Part shown: in pieces, positions 1 to 7,997 of the stretch
Layout: the number at the start of each line of letters is the position of its first letter
How positions within the stretch are numbered: position 1 is the stretch's first letter
Origin: Nereida ignava
Lineage (GTDB): Bacteria > Pseudomonadota > Alphaproteobacteria > Rhodobacterales > Rhodobacteraceae
Reading direction: 5' to 3'
Length of the DNA: 64,000 bases
Assembly (NCBI RefSeq): GCF_001049735.1
Contig: NZ_CVPC01000006.1
Coordinates: 18,749-82,748 of the forward strand
Position numbers and translations under genes: made by a program
The notes under the pieces: model-generated
Databases searched by the model: none
What the model was told of the DNA's origin: nothing
Seen by the model: the letters and a program-made list of their open reading frames with translations, nothing else

Positions 1-185
1 TGGGCTTTGCGGCAACACTTGGTTCGGTCATGGCGACTGGAAATTTGGCGTGGGGTAGTGCGGCAAGCGCGGTGGCCGCGCTCGGTTGGTTTGCGGGAAT
101 TGTTTTGGGTGCGGGTGTGCTGGTCTTTGTGGCGACAGCGATCATGTTCACTATGCGCCCCAGCAAAAAGGTCAGTGGCGCTTAA
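1..185 (+). CDS. C-terminal fragment of a membrane transport protein
   Basis: Only the last 60 codons are in the window; the frame begins at base 3 and ends with TAA at 183-185. The translation is strongly hydrophobic, with two probable membrane helices (residues about 1-15 and 22-48) followed by a short basic tail ending in KKVSGA, as expected for the cytoplasmic C-terminus of a multi-helix transporter. A major-facilitator type drug or metabolite exporter is the likeliest class, but the fragment carries no diagnostic motif, so the substrate cannot be stated. It overlaps the stop of the next, convergent gene by 4 bases. Confidence 0.5.
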   Translation, partial: GFAATLGSVMATGNLAWGSAASAVAALGWFAGIVLGAGVLVFVATAIMFTMRPSKKVSGA

Positions 186-994
186 CCGCCTGTGCATCCT
201 TTGATTTCCACAGCCTGACCACCGGCTAAAACAGTCATAATGACGCCGCTTCGGTCTATGCTGAAGGGTTTGCCATTCGCCTCAAGCAGCGTTGCAGTTG
301 CCGAAATTGTACTGCCAGTCCGGATAGTTTCGGCCTCCGATACCCACACATTTGGATTGGCCACCTCAAGCACGCTTATTTCGCCGAGGCCTTGTTTGGG
401 CAATGTAACAGATGCCGTTAAAACAACGCCGTCGTCTGCAGGCGTGATGGTGCAGACGGGCCGTTTGGCGCCCGCCTCACGCGCGCTTAGGGGTTGCTCA
501 AGAAGTGCGGCGGCGATCTGCCCATCAAGCGCGCCAACTTCGGGTAGCCGCCCATCAAACCGCAGTGTTGTGGGGATACAGATATCTTTGCACACACCGA
601 TTTCTGCCTTGCCCTTGATCCGCATACTGCCATCGTTTTTCGGACTTACAGTAATCGGGATAACCACTTGATCAGTGTAGCCCAAAGTGCGCATCCCGTT
701 TTGAACATGCACATCAGGGACGGGCCAGTGAAATTTCACAGCATCAACGTTGCGCGTGCCGCCCCAATGAAACGCAGGCGGTACACCTGCGTCGCCCGGA
801 CTGCGCCAATATGTGTGCCATCCATCCGCCAGGGTGATCCGCAGTGCCGCCATATGCGTGCCGTCGGCCTCACGCCACCCGCCGAGCACATCAATAGAGG
901 CCGCATCGCTTGCAGCATCTGAGGCGATCGCGGCTGTGCACCCAAAAAGGGTGGCCACAAATGTGGCTGCGTATTTTGTCAGGGCCTTCGTCAT
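182..994 (-). CDS. DsbD-alpha-like periplasmic thiol protein
   Basis: A 270-residue exported protein. The preferred ATG at 994 gives a short basic start, a hydrophobic segment and an AIA-SDA cleavage site; an upstream ATG at 1042 would add 16 residues before the signal peptide. The mature part resembles the N-terminal DsbD-alpha (TlpB/ScsB) domain, with the family pattern GWHTYWRSPGDAG near residues 58-70 and a Cys pair, CKDIC, at residues 135-139. In DsbD this domain receives electrons from the membrane domain and passes them to periplasmic thioredoxin-like partners. Here it stands alone, without the membrane domain or the C-terminal thioredoxin domain. The partner redox protein is unknown; the TlpA-like protein at 25.4-25.9 kb is one candidate by function only. 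Confidence 0.75.
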   Translation of the reverse strand: MTKALTKYAATFVATLFGCTAAIASDAASDAASIDVLGGWREADGTHMAALRITLADGWHTYWRSPGDAGVPPAFHWGGTRNVDAVKFHWPVPDVHVQNGMRTLGYTDQVVIPITVSPKNDGSMRIKGKAEIGVCKDICIPTTLRFDGRLPEVGALDGQIAAALLEQPLSAREAGAKRPVCTITPADDGVVLTASVTLPKQGLGEISVLEVANPNVWVSEAETIRTGSTISATATLLEANGKPFSIDRSGVIMTVLAGGQAVEIKGCTGG

Positions 995-1103
995 AGCATC
1001 CACTACATACGCAGCTTGCCGCGTTTTGGAAATCACGTTCACGACAAGGATATGTCAGTGATGCGCGCTTGCCGATGGTTCTTTGGTGTCTCATGGTGAT
1101 GAC

Positions 1104-1682
1104 ATGAGCGACCCAAATTTTCCTCTAACCACCTTGGTAGGTCACGTACTGATCGCAATGCCCGGCATGGATGATCCAAGATTTGCCGGCAGCGTGGTCT
1201 ATATTTGCGACCATACGTCTGAAGGTGCGATGGGGCTGATCCTGAATAAGCCGACCAAGAAGGTGACATTCAAAGGACTGCTAGAGCATCTTGAAATTGA
1301 GCCGCTTAAGCCTGTTGAGAGCGTGCCAATGTATTACGGTGGTCCAGTTGAACAGGGGCGCGGCTTTGTATTGCACAGTGGTGATTATGCCGGCAACGAC
1401 AGCACCTTGCAGGTATCAGATAGCGTTGGAATGACTGCAACGCGGGATATTTTAGAGGATATTGCCGTAGGCGTTGGGCCGCGCAGCATGGTTATGGCGA
1501 TGGGCTACGCGGGATGGAGCCCCGGCCAACTGGAAGCTGAAATATCGATGAACGGGTGGCTTACGGTTGAGGCAGATAGCGCGCTTGTTTTCGATACGCC
1601 AAGCGATGACAAAAGATCAGTCGCGCTTGATATGCTGGGGATTGATCCGCGGCTTTTGTCGGTAGTTGGCGGACAGGCCTAG
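1104..1682 (+). CDS. YqgE/AlgH family protein (UPF0301)
   Basis: A 192-residue cytoplasmic protein of the YqgE/AlgH family. The hallmark N-terminal pattern LIAMPGMDDPRF is at residues 13-24, followed by VVYICDHTSEGAMGLILNKP, and the C-terminal MVMAMGYAGWSPGQLE motif is intact. The biochemical role of the family is not settled; AlgH was linked to alginate regulation in Pseudomonas. An in-frame ATG at 1083 would add 7 residues; 1104 places the conserved motif close to the N-terminus as in relatives, but neither start has a strong ribosome binding site. The gene is convergent with the TsaC gene, whose stop lies 6 bases downstream. Confidence 0.9.
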   Translation: MSDPNFPLTTLVGHVLIAMPGMDDPRFAGSVVYICDHTSEGAMGLILNKPTKKVTFKGLLEHLEIEPLKPVESVPMYYGGPVEQGRGFVLHSGDYAGNDSTLQVSDSVGMTATRDILEDIAVGVGPRSMVMAMGYAGWSPGQLEAEISMNGWLTVEADSALVFDTPSDDKRSVALDMLGIDPRLLSVVGGQA

Positions 1683-1688
1683 GTCACC

Positions 1689-2612
1689 TTAATCGCGCGG
1701 TGCAGCGGCCCGGCGCAAGCGGTCGTTGATAGCGCGGCCAAGTCCGTGATCTGGAATAGGTGATACGGCGATCGGCTGGTCAAGGCGATCAAGACTGTGC
1801 AGATGGGTGAACAAATTGGCCGCCGCTTCCCGCAGATCTGCGCGTGGCGATAGGTTAAGATCACATTGCACTTCTCCGAAACCCAACAGCACTTCGCCGG
1901 CCTCGGCTCTGGCGGCATCCATGCGTAACGCTTGGCGCGGCGCGTAATGGCTGCTTAGCTGGCCGGGGGCGGCGATGGCGGCGGGTGTCGTGTCGTGGGA
2001 AAGTGGGCCGGTGATTGCTTCGATGTCACGCAAGGCCAATCCGCCAAACCGCAAAACAGTTGGTGTGGGTGCCACAGCAACGATTGTGGACTCCAAGCCC
2101 ACGCTGCAAGGGCCCCCTTCTAACACGGCGTCAATTCGGCCGCTTAAGCCGTGCATAACGTGCTGGGCTGTTGTGGCACTGATGCGACCTGACGGGTTTG
2201 CGGAGGGCGCTGCGATCGGGGTGCCTGCTGTGCGCAAAACGTCGCGGGCTTGTTCGTGGTCAGGCACGCGGATTGCCACGGTTGAAAGGCCTGCGGTGAC
2301 CAGATCGCAAATGCCTGAATTGGGCCTCAGAGGCAGCACAAGTGTTAAGGGGCCGGGCCAAAATGTGGCGGCAAGGCGTCGTGCGATCTCGTTCATTTCC
2401 ACGTAGGGTTCGGCATCGGCAAGGCTTGGCACATGGATGATCAGCGGATTGAAGCTTGGCCGTCCTTTTGCCTCATAAATGCGCGCCACGGCGGTTGCGT
2501 TCGTTGCATCGGCGCCAAGCCCATAGACGGTCTCGGTTGCAAACCCCACCAACCCGCCTTGGGCCAAAAGTGTGCCTGCGTCTTGGGCGGTCTTGAGCAG
2601 TTTCGTTTCCAT
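1689..2612 (-). CDS. tsaC: L-threonylcarbamoyladenylate synthase (Sua5/YciO/YrdC type)
   Basis: A 307-residue protein that makes threonylcarbamoyl-AMP from threonine, bicarbonate and ATP, the first step of the universal t6A37 tRNA modification. The YrdC domain (residues about 10-190) shows GLVGFATETVYGLG, the KGRPSFNPLIIHV nucleotide-binding segment and PSANPSGRISAT. The longer length and the C-terminal region with SSHYAPRQALRMD (about 215-230) mark it as the two-domain Sua5 form rather than the short TsaC form. It is transcribed divergently from the acyl-CoA dehydrogenase gene with about 117 bases between starts. I see no missing active-site element. Confidence 0.93.
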   Translation of the reverse strand: METKLLKTAQDAGTLLAQGGLVGFATETVYGLGADATNATAVARIYEAKGRPSFNPLIIHVPSLADAEPYVEMNEIARRLAATFWPGPLTLVLPLRPNSGICDLVTAGLSTVAIRVPDHEQARDVLRTAGTPIAAPSANPSGRISATTAQHVMHGLSGRIDAVLEGGPCSVGLESTIVAVAPTPTVLRFGGLALRDIEAITGPLSHDTTPAAIAAPGQLSSHYAPRQALRMDAARAEAGEVLLGFGEVQCDLNLSPRADLREAAANLFTHLHSLDRLDQPIAVSPIPDHGLGRAINDRLRRAAAPRD

Positions 2613-2729
2613 CTATGACGCCGCGTTCCCATTGATTGAGGTCGGTGGCCGTGCGATGCTGTGGCCGTGCAAACTGACTTACGCTTATGGGGTTGGATTG
2701 CCAAGCCTGCGTAAATTACCGGAGTTTTC

Positions 2730-4457
2730 ATGCCATACGTCGCGCCTGTTGCTGAGTATAAATTTTTGTTCGACCATGTTGTTGGGTTTTCAGACATCTG
2801 TGCAACGGCCCGTTTTGAGGACGTGAGCAGCGACATCACCGACGCGCTTTTGTCTGAGGCTGGTAAAGTCTGCGAAGAAGTTTTGGCCCCGCTGCAGCGG
2901 GTAGGTGATATTCAGCATGCGGTGTTGAAAGACGGCGTTGTTGTCATGCCCGATGGCTTCAAAGAGGCGTATCGTGCCTTGGCGGATGGCGGTTGGATGG
3001 GAATTTCGGCGCACCCTGATGGCGGCGGGATGGGCCTGCCGCTAACGCTGACCTCAGCGGTGAACGAGATGATGGCGAGCGCGTGCCTGTCGCTTCAATT
3101 GAACCCGCTGATGACCCAAGGCCAGATTGAGGCGCTTGAAGCCCACGCGGATGACAAGATTAAGCAGACATATTTGCCCAAGCTGATCAGTGGTGAATGG
3201 TCCGGCACGATGAACCTGACCGAGCCACAAGCAGGCAGTGATGTTGGCGCGCTGACCACCAGAGCGGTGCCGCGCGGGGATGGAACGTTCGAGATTACGG
3301 GGCAAAAGATTTACATCAGCTACGGTGATCACGACATGGCGGAAAATATTTGCCATCTTGTTTTGGCGCGCTTGCCAAATGCACCTGCTGGCACCAAGGG
3401 TATTAGCCTTTTCATGGTCCCGAAGTATCTACCCGATGATAATGGCGATGCAGGCCAAGCCAACGCGCTGCATGTGGTCAGCCTTGAGCATAAGATGGGC
3501 CTGCACGCGTCGCCCACTGCGGTGATGCAATATGATGGTGCGACTGGTTGGCTTGTTGGGGCGGAGCATGCGGGCATGGCGGCAATGTTCACCATGATGA
3601 ACAACGCCCGCGTCGGTGTGGCAATTCAAGGCACAGGAGTTGCAGAAGGGGCGCTTCAACACGCGTTAAGCTATGCGCGGGACCGCAAGCAAGGACGCAC
3701 GAACGTATCAAATGATGCTGTCGCTACTGGCACTATTGTTGACCATGCAGATGTGCGTCGGATGTTGGTTGCGATGAAAGCTGATCTATTTGCGGCGCGC
3801 GCGATCGCTCTGTCCTGCGCTGCGGCGATTGATATGGGAACGGCCACCAGGGATACCTTTTGGCACGCACGGGCCGCGTTTCTGACGCCAATCGCCAAAG
3901 CATTTGGAACCGACGTTGGCATGGCCGTGGCGGCTGAGGGCATTCAGGTGCACGGCGGAATGGGTTTCATTGAGGAAACAGGTGCCGCTCAATACAGTCG
4001 TGATGCGCGCGTCACCGCTATTTACGAGGGCACAAACGGCATTCAGGCGATGGACCTTGTGGCCAGAAAACTGGCCGACGGCGGAGATGCCGCTTTTGCG
4101 CTGATCGAGGAAGTGCAAACCCAAGCGGAAAGCTGCCGCGGTACGCATGAAGGTCTTGCTGGCCCTCTTTGGGAGGCGTCCGAGACTTTGCGCGAGACAA
4201 CCGAGTGGATGGTTTCACAATCAGATAGCAACCACCGCTTTGCCGGTGCCGTACCTTATTTGCGCGGGTTTGCACGGGTTCTTGGGGGGCATTATCACCT
4301 TAAGTCGGCACTTGCTGCGGGACCTGATAGTGGCCGCGCGCGACTTGCGAGGTTCTACATCAAGCGGTTGTTGCCCGAGCACGCAGGCCTTCTTGCCCAT
4401 GCGCGCGAGGGAGCCGATGATCTTTATGCGCTTTCCACCGAGGACCTGCTCGCCTAG
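2730..4457 (+). CDS. acyl-CoA dehydrogenase, DmdC-like
   Basis: A 575-residue flavoprotein of the large acyl-CoA dehydrogenase subgroup that includes 3-methylmercaptopropionyl-CoA dehydrogenase (DmdC) of marine bacteria. Visible are the FAD/substrate segment around GTMNLTEPQAGSDVGAL, the AEGIQVHGGMGFIEETGAAQ segment and IYEGTNGIQ with the expected catalytic glutamate at residue 433, then a helical C-terminal extension of about 130 residues typical of this subgroup. The substrate cannot be assigned from sequence: no other dmd gene (dmdA, dmdB, dmdD) is adjacent, so a role in DMSP breakdown is only possible. A metallo-beta-lactamase-fold hydrolase begins 9 bases downstream and probably shares the transcript. 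Electrons would pass to ETF and then to ETF-QO, encoded at 14.6 kb. Confidence 0.88.
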   Translation: MPYVAPVAEYKFLFDHVVGFSDICATARFEDVSSDITDALLSEAGKVCEEVLAPLQRVGDIQHAVLKDGVVVMPDGFKEAYRALADGGWMGISAHPDGGGMGLPLTLTSAVNEMMASACLSLQLNPLMTQGQIEALEAHADDKIKQTYLPKLISGEWSGTMNLTEPQAGSDVGALTTRAVPRGDGTFEITGQKIYISYGDHDMAENICHLVLARLPNAPAGTKGISLFMVPKYLPDDNGDAGQANALHVVSLEHKMGLHASPTAVMQYDGATGWLVGAEHAGMAAMFTMMNNARVGVAIQGTGVAEGALQHALSYARDRKQGRTNVSNDAVATGTIVDHADVRRMLVAMKADLFAARAIALSCAAAIDMGTATRDTFWHARAAFLTPIAKAFGTDVGMAVAAEGIQVHGGMGFIEETGAAQYSRDARVTAIYEGTNGIQAMDLVARKLADGGDAAFALIEEVQTQAESCRGTHEGLAGPLWEASETLRETTEWMVSQSDSNHRFAGAVPYLRGFARVLGGHYHLKSALAAGPDSGRARLARFYIKRLLPEHAGLLAHAREGADDLYALSTEDLLA

Positions 4458-4466
4458 ACCTGTGCC

Positions 4467-5507
4467 ATGACAAAACTGGCCTATCCATTCGCGCAAGCGC
4501 CCGCCGAGGGTGAAGCAATCGAAGTCGCTCAAGGTGTGCTGTGGATGCGTTTGCCGCTACCCATGGCGCTTGATCATGTGAATGTTTACGCCCTTGATGA
4601 TGGCGACAGTTGGACGATCATCGATACGGGGTTTACGTCTAAGCGGAGCCGGAGTATTTGGCGCGCGTTGAGGGATGGCCCTTTGGTCGGCAAGCCGGTT
4701 AAACGTGTTATCGTCACCCATCACCATCCCGATCATGTGGGTCTTGCGGGCTGGTTTCAGTCCGAATTTGGTGCAGAACTTATTTGTACCCGGACAACAT
4801 GGCTTTTCTCCCGCATGTTGCAACTGGATGCGCAGGACAGGCCGACTGCGCAAACAGTTGATTTCTGGCATCGTGCTGGGATGGCGTCTGATATTCTTGA
4901 ACAACGCCGCAATGAGCGGCCCTTCAACTACGCTGATTGTGTCGCGCCGATGCCCCTTGGCTACACGCGCATTCAACAGGGTGGATCTATCATTATGGGC
5001 GGGCGTACCTGGGACATTCACATCGGTAATGGGCATTCCCCTGAGCATGCAACGTTCTGGAGCCGTGATGACAATTTGGTAATTTCTGGCGATCAGATCA
5101 TTGCTTCAATCAGCTCAAACATTGGTGTCTACGCGACCGAGCCGGAGGCGGACCCTGTTGCTGATTGGCTTGAGGCGTGCGAGCGTTTGGGCGCATTGGC
5201 CCGCGACGATCATTTTGTTTTAGGGGGTCACAAGTTGCCATTTACAGGCTTGCCCGTGCGGATGCGGCAGTTGATTGAAAATCACCACGGCGCACTGCGC
5301 CGCCTAGAGGCCCATTTGTCAGAGCCGCGAACTGCGGCGCAGTGCTTTATGCCATTGTTTAAACGGCAGATTGTAGGCGGCGAATACGGGTTGGCGCTTG
5401 TTGAGGCCCTCTCGCACTGCTTACATCTTTGGCATCACGGGCGGGCAACGCGGACCATGTCTAAGGATGGTCAGTGGCTGTTTCAGCGGGTGACAGACAC
5501 CGCTTAG
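4467..5507 (+). CDS. MBL-fold metallo-hydrolase
   Basis: A 346-residue protein of the metallo-beta-lactamase superfamily. The dinuclear metal site is plain: T-H85-H-H87-P-D89-H90, followed by the later ligand region GNGHSPEH and VISGDQII, and a distal GGHKLPF histidine. The C-terminal helical region resembles the LACTB2/glyoxalase-II-like group acting on thioesters or phosphoesters. The gene starts 9 bases after the acyl-CoA dehydrogenase, a pairing that suggests a thioesterase-like job in the same fatty acyl pathway, but that is inference. Its stop overlaps the convergent DUF6356 gene by 4 bases. Confidence 0.85.
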   Translation: MTKLAYPFAQAPAEGEAIEVAQGVLWMRLPLPMALDHVNVYALDDGDSWTIIDTGFTSKRSRSIWRALRDGPLVGKPVKRVIVTHHHPDHVGLAGWFQSEFGAELICTRTTWLFSRMLQLDAQDRPTAQTVDFWHRAGMASDILEQRRNERPFNYADCVAPMPLGYTRIQQGGSIIMGGRTWDIHIGNGHSPEHATFWSRDDNLVISGDQIIASISSNIGVYATEPEADPVADWLEACERLGALARDDHFVLGGHKLPFTGLPVRMRQLIENHHGALRRLEAHLSEPRTAAQCFMPLFKRQIVGGEYGLALVEALSHCLHLWHHGRATRTMSKDGQWLFQRVTDTA

Positions 5508-5713
5508 CGATTGGTGATTTTGTCATTTAGGCGGCGGATAATGTTGCCAGCGGTCTTTTCGAATAGGGCAGGAATGATTGCGTGCACTGCAGCGCAAAAA
5601 GCGGCCGCCATCAGCCAAAATGCAAACGTCGCTGCAAAGCGCATATGCTCAAAATAGGTCTCGTTCACTGAGGCAGGATGATCAGAGAAAAGGGCAGTGA
5701 GGACACGGGTCAT
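5504..5713 (-). CDS. DUF6356 family small membrane protein
   Basis: A 69-residue protein. The start at 5713 is chosen because the conserved family N-terminus (a few residues, then LFSDHPASVNETYFEHMRFA) follows directly; an upstream ATG at 5797 would add 28 residues unlike the family. One membrane helix spans about residues 27-50 and is followed by a basic, amphipathic tail. The family is widespread in Proteobacteria and has no known function. Confidence 0.82.
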   Translation of the reverse strand: MTRVLTALFSDHPASVNETYFEHMRFAATFAFWLMAAAFCAAVHAIIPALFEKTAGNIIRRLNDKITNR

Positions 5714-5808
5714 ATCAGGCTCCGACAGGTGTTGGGGTGGTTGTGTCTTTACTATGGCTGCGCGGTTATGAGGCTGTGTCCCAAAATATACTGTCAAAAT
5801 GGGTAAAG

Positions 5809-5825
5809 TTGGGATAAAATCCCAA
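5809..5825. promoter_or_regulatory. Perfect palindrome before the Lrp/AsnC gene, candidate autoregulatory operator
   Basis: TTGGGAT-AAA-ATCCCAA is a perfect inverted repeat with 7-base arms and a 3-base spacer. It ends 2 bases before the ATG of the Lrp/AsnC-family gene at 5828, leaving no space for a normal ribosome binding site outside the repeat. Similar half-sites (GTCCCAAAATA at about 5778, AAATGGG at about 5797) lie just upstream. Lrp-family regulators often bind such sites and repress their own gene; binding here is inferred. The same repeat could also act as an RNA hairpin at the translation start. Confidence 0.55.
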
Positions 5826-5827
5826 TT

Positions 5828-6286
5828 ATGGCTAATTTAGATTCTATTGATAACGCTTTGCTAGCTGCTTTGCAGGACGACGCTACTGTTAGTCTTGATC
5901 AGTTGGCCGAACATGCAAACCTGTCTCGTAATGCGTGCTGGCGGCGAATAAAGGCGATGGAGGCGACGGGGTTGATACGCAAGCGTGTGACGCTGCTTGA
6001 TCCAGAACAGGCGGGCTGCCCGCTTTTGGTTTTTGTAATGGTGCGGACGAATAATCACGATGCGGAATGGATGCGTTTGTTCAACCGTGCTGTCAGCTTG
6101 TTTCCTGAAATTGTTGGTGCACACCGAATGACCGGTGATCTTGATTATGTCCTGCGCGTGCGTGTCGCGGATGTTGCGGCGTATGATCGGTTTTACAAAA
6201 AGTTTATCGCGCAGGTTGCGGTTTCCGATATCTCTGCAAGCTTTGTTATGGAAGACATCAAGGATACCACTGCGTTGCCGTTATGA
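5828..6286 (+). CDS. Lrp/AsnC family transcriptional regulator
   Basis: A 152-residue regulator with the usual two parts: an N-terminal winged helix-turn-helix (residues about 5-60, with LDQLAEHANLSRNACWRRIKAME as the HTH) and a C-terminal RAM/AsnC ligand domain (about 65-145, with VGAHRMTGDLDYVLRVRVADVAAYDRFY). The domain normally binds an amino acid and drives octamer formation. Nearest genes are not amino-acid enzymes, so the regulon is unknown. A perfect 17-base palindrome sits directly before the ATG. Confidence 0.92.
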   Translation: MANLDSIDNALLAALQDDATVSLDQLAEHANLSRNACWRRIKAMEATGLIRKRVTLLDPEQAGCPLLVFVMVRTNNHDAEWMRLFNRAVSLFPEIVGAHRMTGDLDYVLRVRVADVAAYDRFYKKFIAQVAVSDISASFVMEDIKDTTALPL

Positions 6287-6325
6287 TGGTGCGGTGTGGG
6301 CGTGTAATTGGCGGAGGAAGTAACG

Positions 6326-6775
6326 ATGGATAACGTGATCAAAACAAGCGCGGACGCATTGGAAGATGATGTGTTGCCAAAGATGCGCGCCGCAAGCGCG
6401 GCAGGCACCGAGGATGAAGAACTGCCATCCGCAATGACCCAAGCGGTCAGTAAGAAAAGCCCCGCACAATGGGCTTATGAACGGGTGGTTTTGTACCTTA
6501 AGAAGTTTGAAGAAACGCTTGACGCCGAGCATGAGGCGGCAATGGGTTTCGCGGGTGGCGAGGCAGGCGTGCTGCGGATTGAAGGCATGGGATATTTTGA
6601 CCCTGATATTGTTACGTTCTACGGCACGGACGCAGCAGGCGCCAAGACGCAGTTGGTACAGCACGTCACCCAGCTTAATGTGATGTTGCGCGCAATTCCC
6701 AAAGAGGTTGACGCGCCTGAGCCTAACCGGATTGGCTTCCGCCTTGCCGAGCAGCTTGAAAAGCCTGTTGCCTAA
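6326..6775 (+). CDS. DUF6173 family protein
   Basis: A 149-residue soluble, acidic protein. The ATG at 6326 is chosen because GGAGG lies 7 bases before it; an upstream start at 6308 would lack this. The central part (MGFAGGEAGVLRIEGMGYFDPDIVTFYG) and the C-terminal AEQLEK resemble the DUF6173 family seen in Rhodobacteraceae. No catalytic motif, signal peptide or membrane segment is visible and the function is unknown. It follows the Lrp gene by 39 bases and may be cotranscribed. Confidence 0.72.
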   Translation: MDNVIKTSADALEDDVLPKMRAASAAGTEDEELPSAMTQAVSKKSPAQWAYERVVLYLKKFEETLDAEHEAAMGFAGGEAGVLRIEGMGYFDPDIVTFYGTDAAGAKTQLVQHVTQLNVMLRAIPKEVDAPEPNRIGFRLAEQLEKPVA

Positions 6776-6877
6776 GCCGGTGTGAGCAGTGTCGCAGGGG
6801 CAGTGAAATCACTAGAAATGCGTGCAAATATGCTTTATGCGCGCCTCAAGAATACTTAGCTAAACGGGAAATTAGAC

Positions 6878-7018
6878 ATGGCTGATGACAAGCACGAGCA
6901 CGGTAAAATGGACATCGAAGTCCAAGAGAAAACTTTTGCGGGCTTCGTAAAATTCACAACGTGGAGTGTGGTGATCATCATTGCGACGTTGATCTTGCTC
7001 GCCATTATTGGCGGATAA
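6878..7018 (+). CDS. aa3-type cytochrome c oxidase subunit IV
   Basis: A 46-residue peptide. The N-terminal half is hydrophilic and rich in His, Lys, Glu and Asp; the second half is a single membrane helix (VVIIIATLILLAIIG) ending right at the stop. The segment MDIEVQEKTFAGFVKFTTW is characteristic of bacterial aa3-oxidase subunit IV, which packs against the catalytic subunits and is dispensable for activity in Paracoccus. The other cox genes are not in the window, so this subunit is encoded apart from the main operon. The stop lies 4 bases before the next start. Confidence 0.85.
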   Translation: MADDKHEHGKMDIEVQEKTFAGFVKFTTWSVVIIIATLILLAIIGG

Positions 7019-7022
7019 GCGG

Positions 7023-7646
7023 ATGAAAACGCGGAGCATTGCTGCACTTTTCACAGCGGCGGTGCTGCTGGCGGGGTGCCTGACACCCCCTCAGGACCTG
7101 CCAACCGCGACAGATAGTGAAATCCGCGAGAGCGTTTATCGCCACGACGGCCCTCCCGCCCTTTCTTTGATTACTGTTGTAAGTAACGGTACTAATTCCG
7201 GCGCCCACAGCGCCCTGCTGGTCAACGGATCGCAGCGCGTTTTGTTTGACCCAGCTGGGAGTTTTGAGGCCAAGTCAATCCCCGAGCGTGGTGATGTGCT
7301 TTACGGTATTACGCCACTTTATAAGCGATTTTATATTGGTGCCCATGCCCGCATTACCCACCGTGTGGTTGAGCAAACGATCGAAGTGCCCGCGGGTGTG
7401 GCCGAGCAAGCCCTTCAGTTGGTGATCAACAACGGCGCTGTCCCTGCGGCGGGGTGCACCCGAAGCATCACGAGCATCTTGAGCCAGCTTGACGGCTTTG
7501 AAAGCATTGGCACGACATACTTTCCCAACAAAGCGCGCGAGCGGTTTGGCGCACTTTCCGGTGTAACGGAACAAGAATATTATGAGACGGATGACGGCAA
7601 TAAAGCCGTGGCGCTTTCGCAGTATATTGATGTTGATCTGGACTAA
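7023..7646 (+). CDS. Conserved lipoprotein, possible permuted papain-like fold
   Basis: A 207-residue lipoprotein: the signal MKTRSIAALFTAAVLLAGC has a clear lipobox with the acylated cysteine at residue 19. The mature part has NSGAHSALLVN (His62), then an aromatic-rich middle and NNGAVPAAGC (Cys145) before TRSITSIL. The order His then Cys, with hydrophobic beta-like segments, recalls circularly permuted NlpC/P60-type hydrolases (YiiX/LRAT group), but this is only a visual resemblance. I do not recognise the family with certainty. The ATG at 7023 is chosen over 7008 because it gives a clean lipoprotein signal and starts 4 bases after the oxidase peptide. Confidence 0.7.
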   Translation: MKTRSIAALFTAAVLLAGCLTPPQDLPTATDSEIRESVYRHDGPPALSLITVVSNGTNSGAHSALLVNGSQRVLFDPAGSFEAKSIPERGDVLYGITPLYKRFYIGAHARITHRVVEQTIEVPAGVAEQALQLVINNGAVPAAGCTRSITSILSQLDGFESIGTTYFPNKARERFGALSGVTEQEYYETDDGNKAVALSQYIDVDLD

Positions 7647-7658
7647 CGCGCTGGCACT

Positions 7659-7997
7659 TTAACCAAAACCACCAGTGAGATAGAGCATCCCGTAAAGTGT
7701 CGCTGCACCCAAAACGATTGCCCAAAGGACGTTGCGTGTCCAAACACCAACGGCCAACGTGACAATCGCGGCTGACAGGCGCGCGGGGTCCACTTCACCG
7801 TTTGTCGCAGGCGGAAACAGCACAACCGGTGCAATCAGCGCGGGCAAAACAGCAACGGCCGTGTAGCGAAGGTGTCGCAAAATCCATTCTGGCAATTCAC
7901 GGTCACCGATCAGGCCCAAAAATGAAAAGCGGCTAATGAAGGTCCCAAGCGCTAAAACACCGATAATTAGCCAAACTTTTACATCATCCGAAATCAT
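7659..7997 (-). CDS. azlD: AzlD family branched-chain amino acid exporter subunit
   Basis: A 112-residue membrane protein with four predicted helices, including WLIIGVLALGTFISRFSFLGL and the AzlD-typical pattern LRYTAVAVLPALIAPV. AzlD is the small partner of AzlC; together they form a branched-chain amino acid (or 4-azaleucine) exporter. Its start overlaps the azlC stop by 4 bases (7994-7997), so the pair is translationally coupled. The transported substrate in this organism is not shown by the sequence. Confidence 0.9.
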   Translation of the reverse strand: MISDDVKVWLIIGVLALGTFISRFSFLGLIGDRELPEWILRHLRYTAVAVLPALIAPVVLFPPATNGEVDPARLSAAIVTLAVGVWTRNVLWAIVLGAATLYGMLYLTGGFG

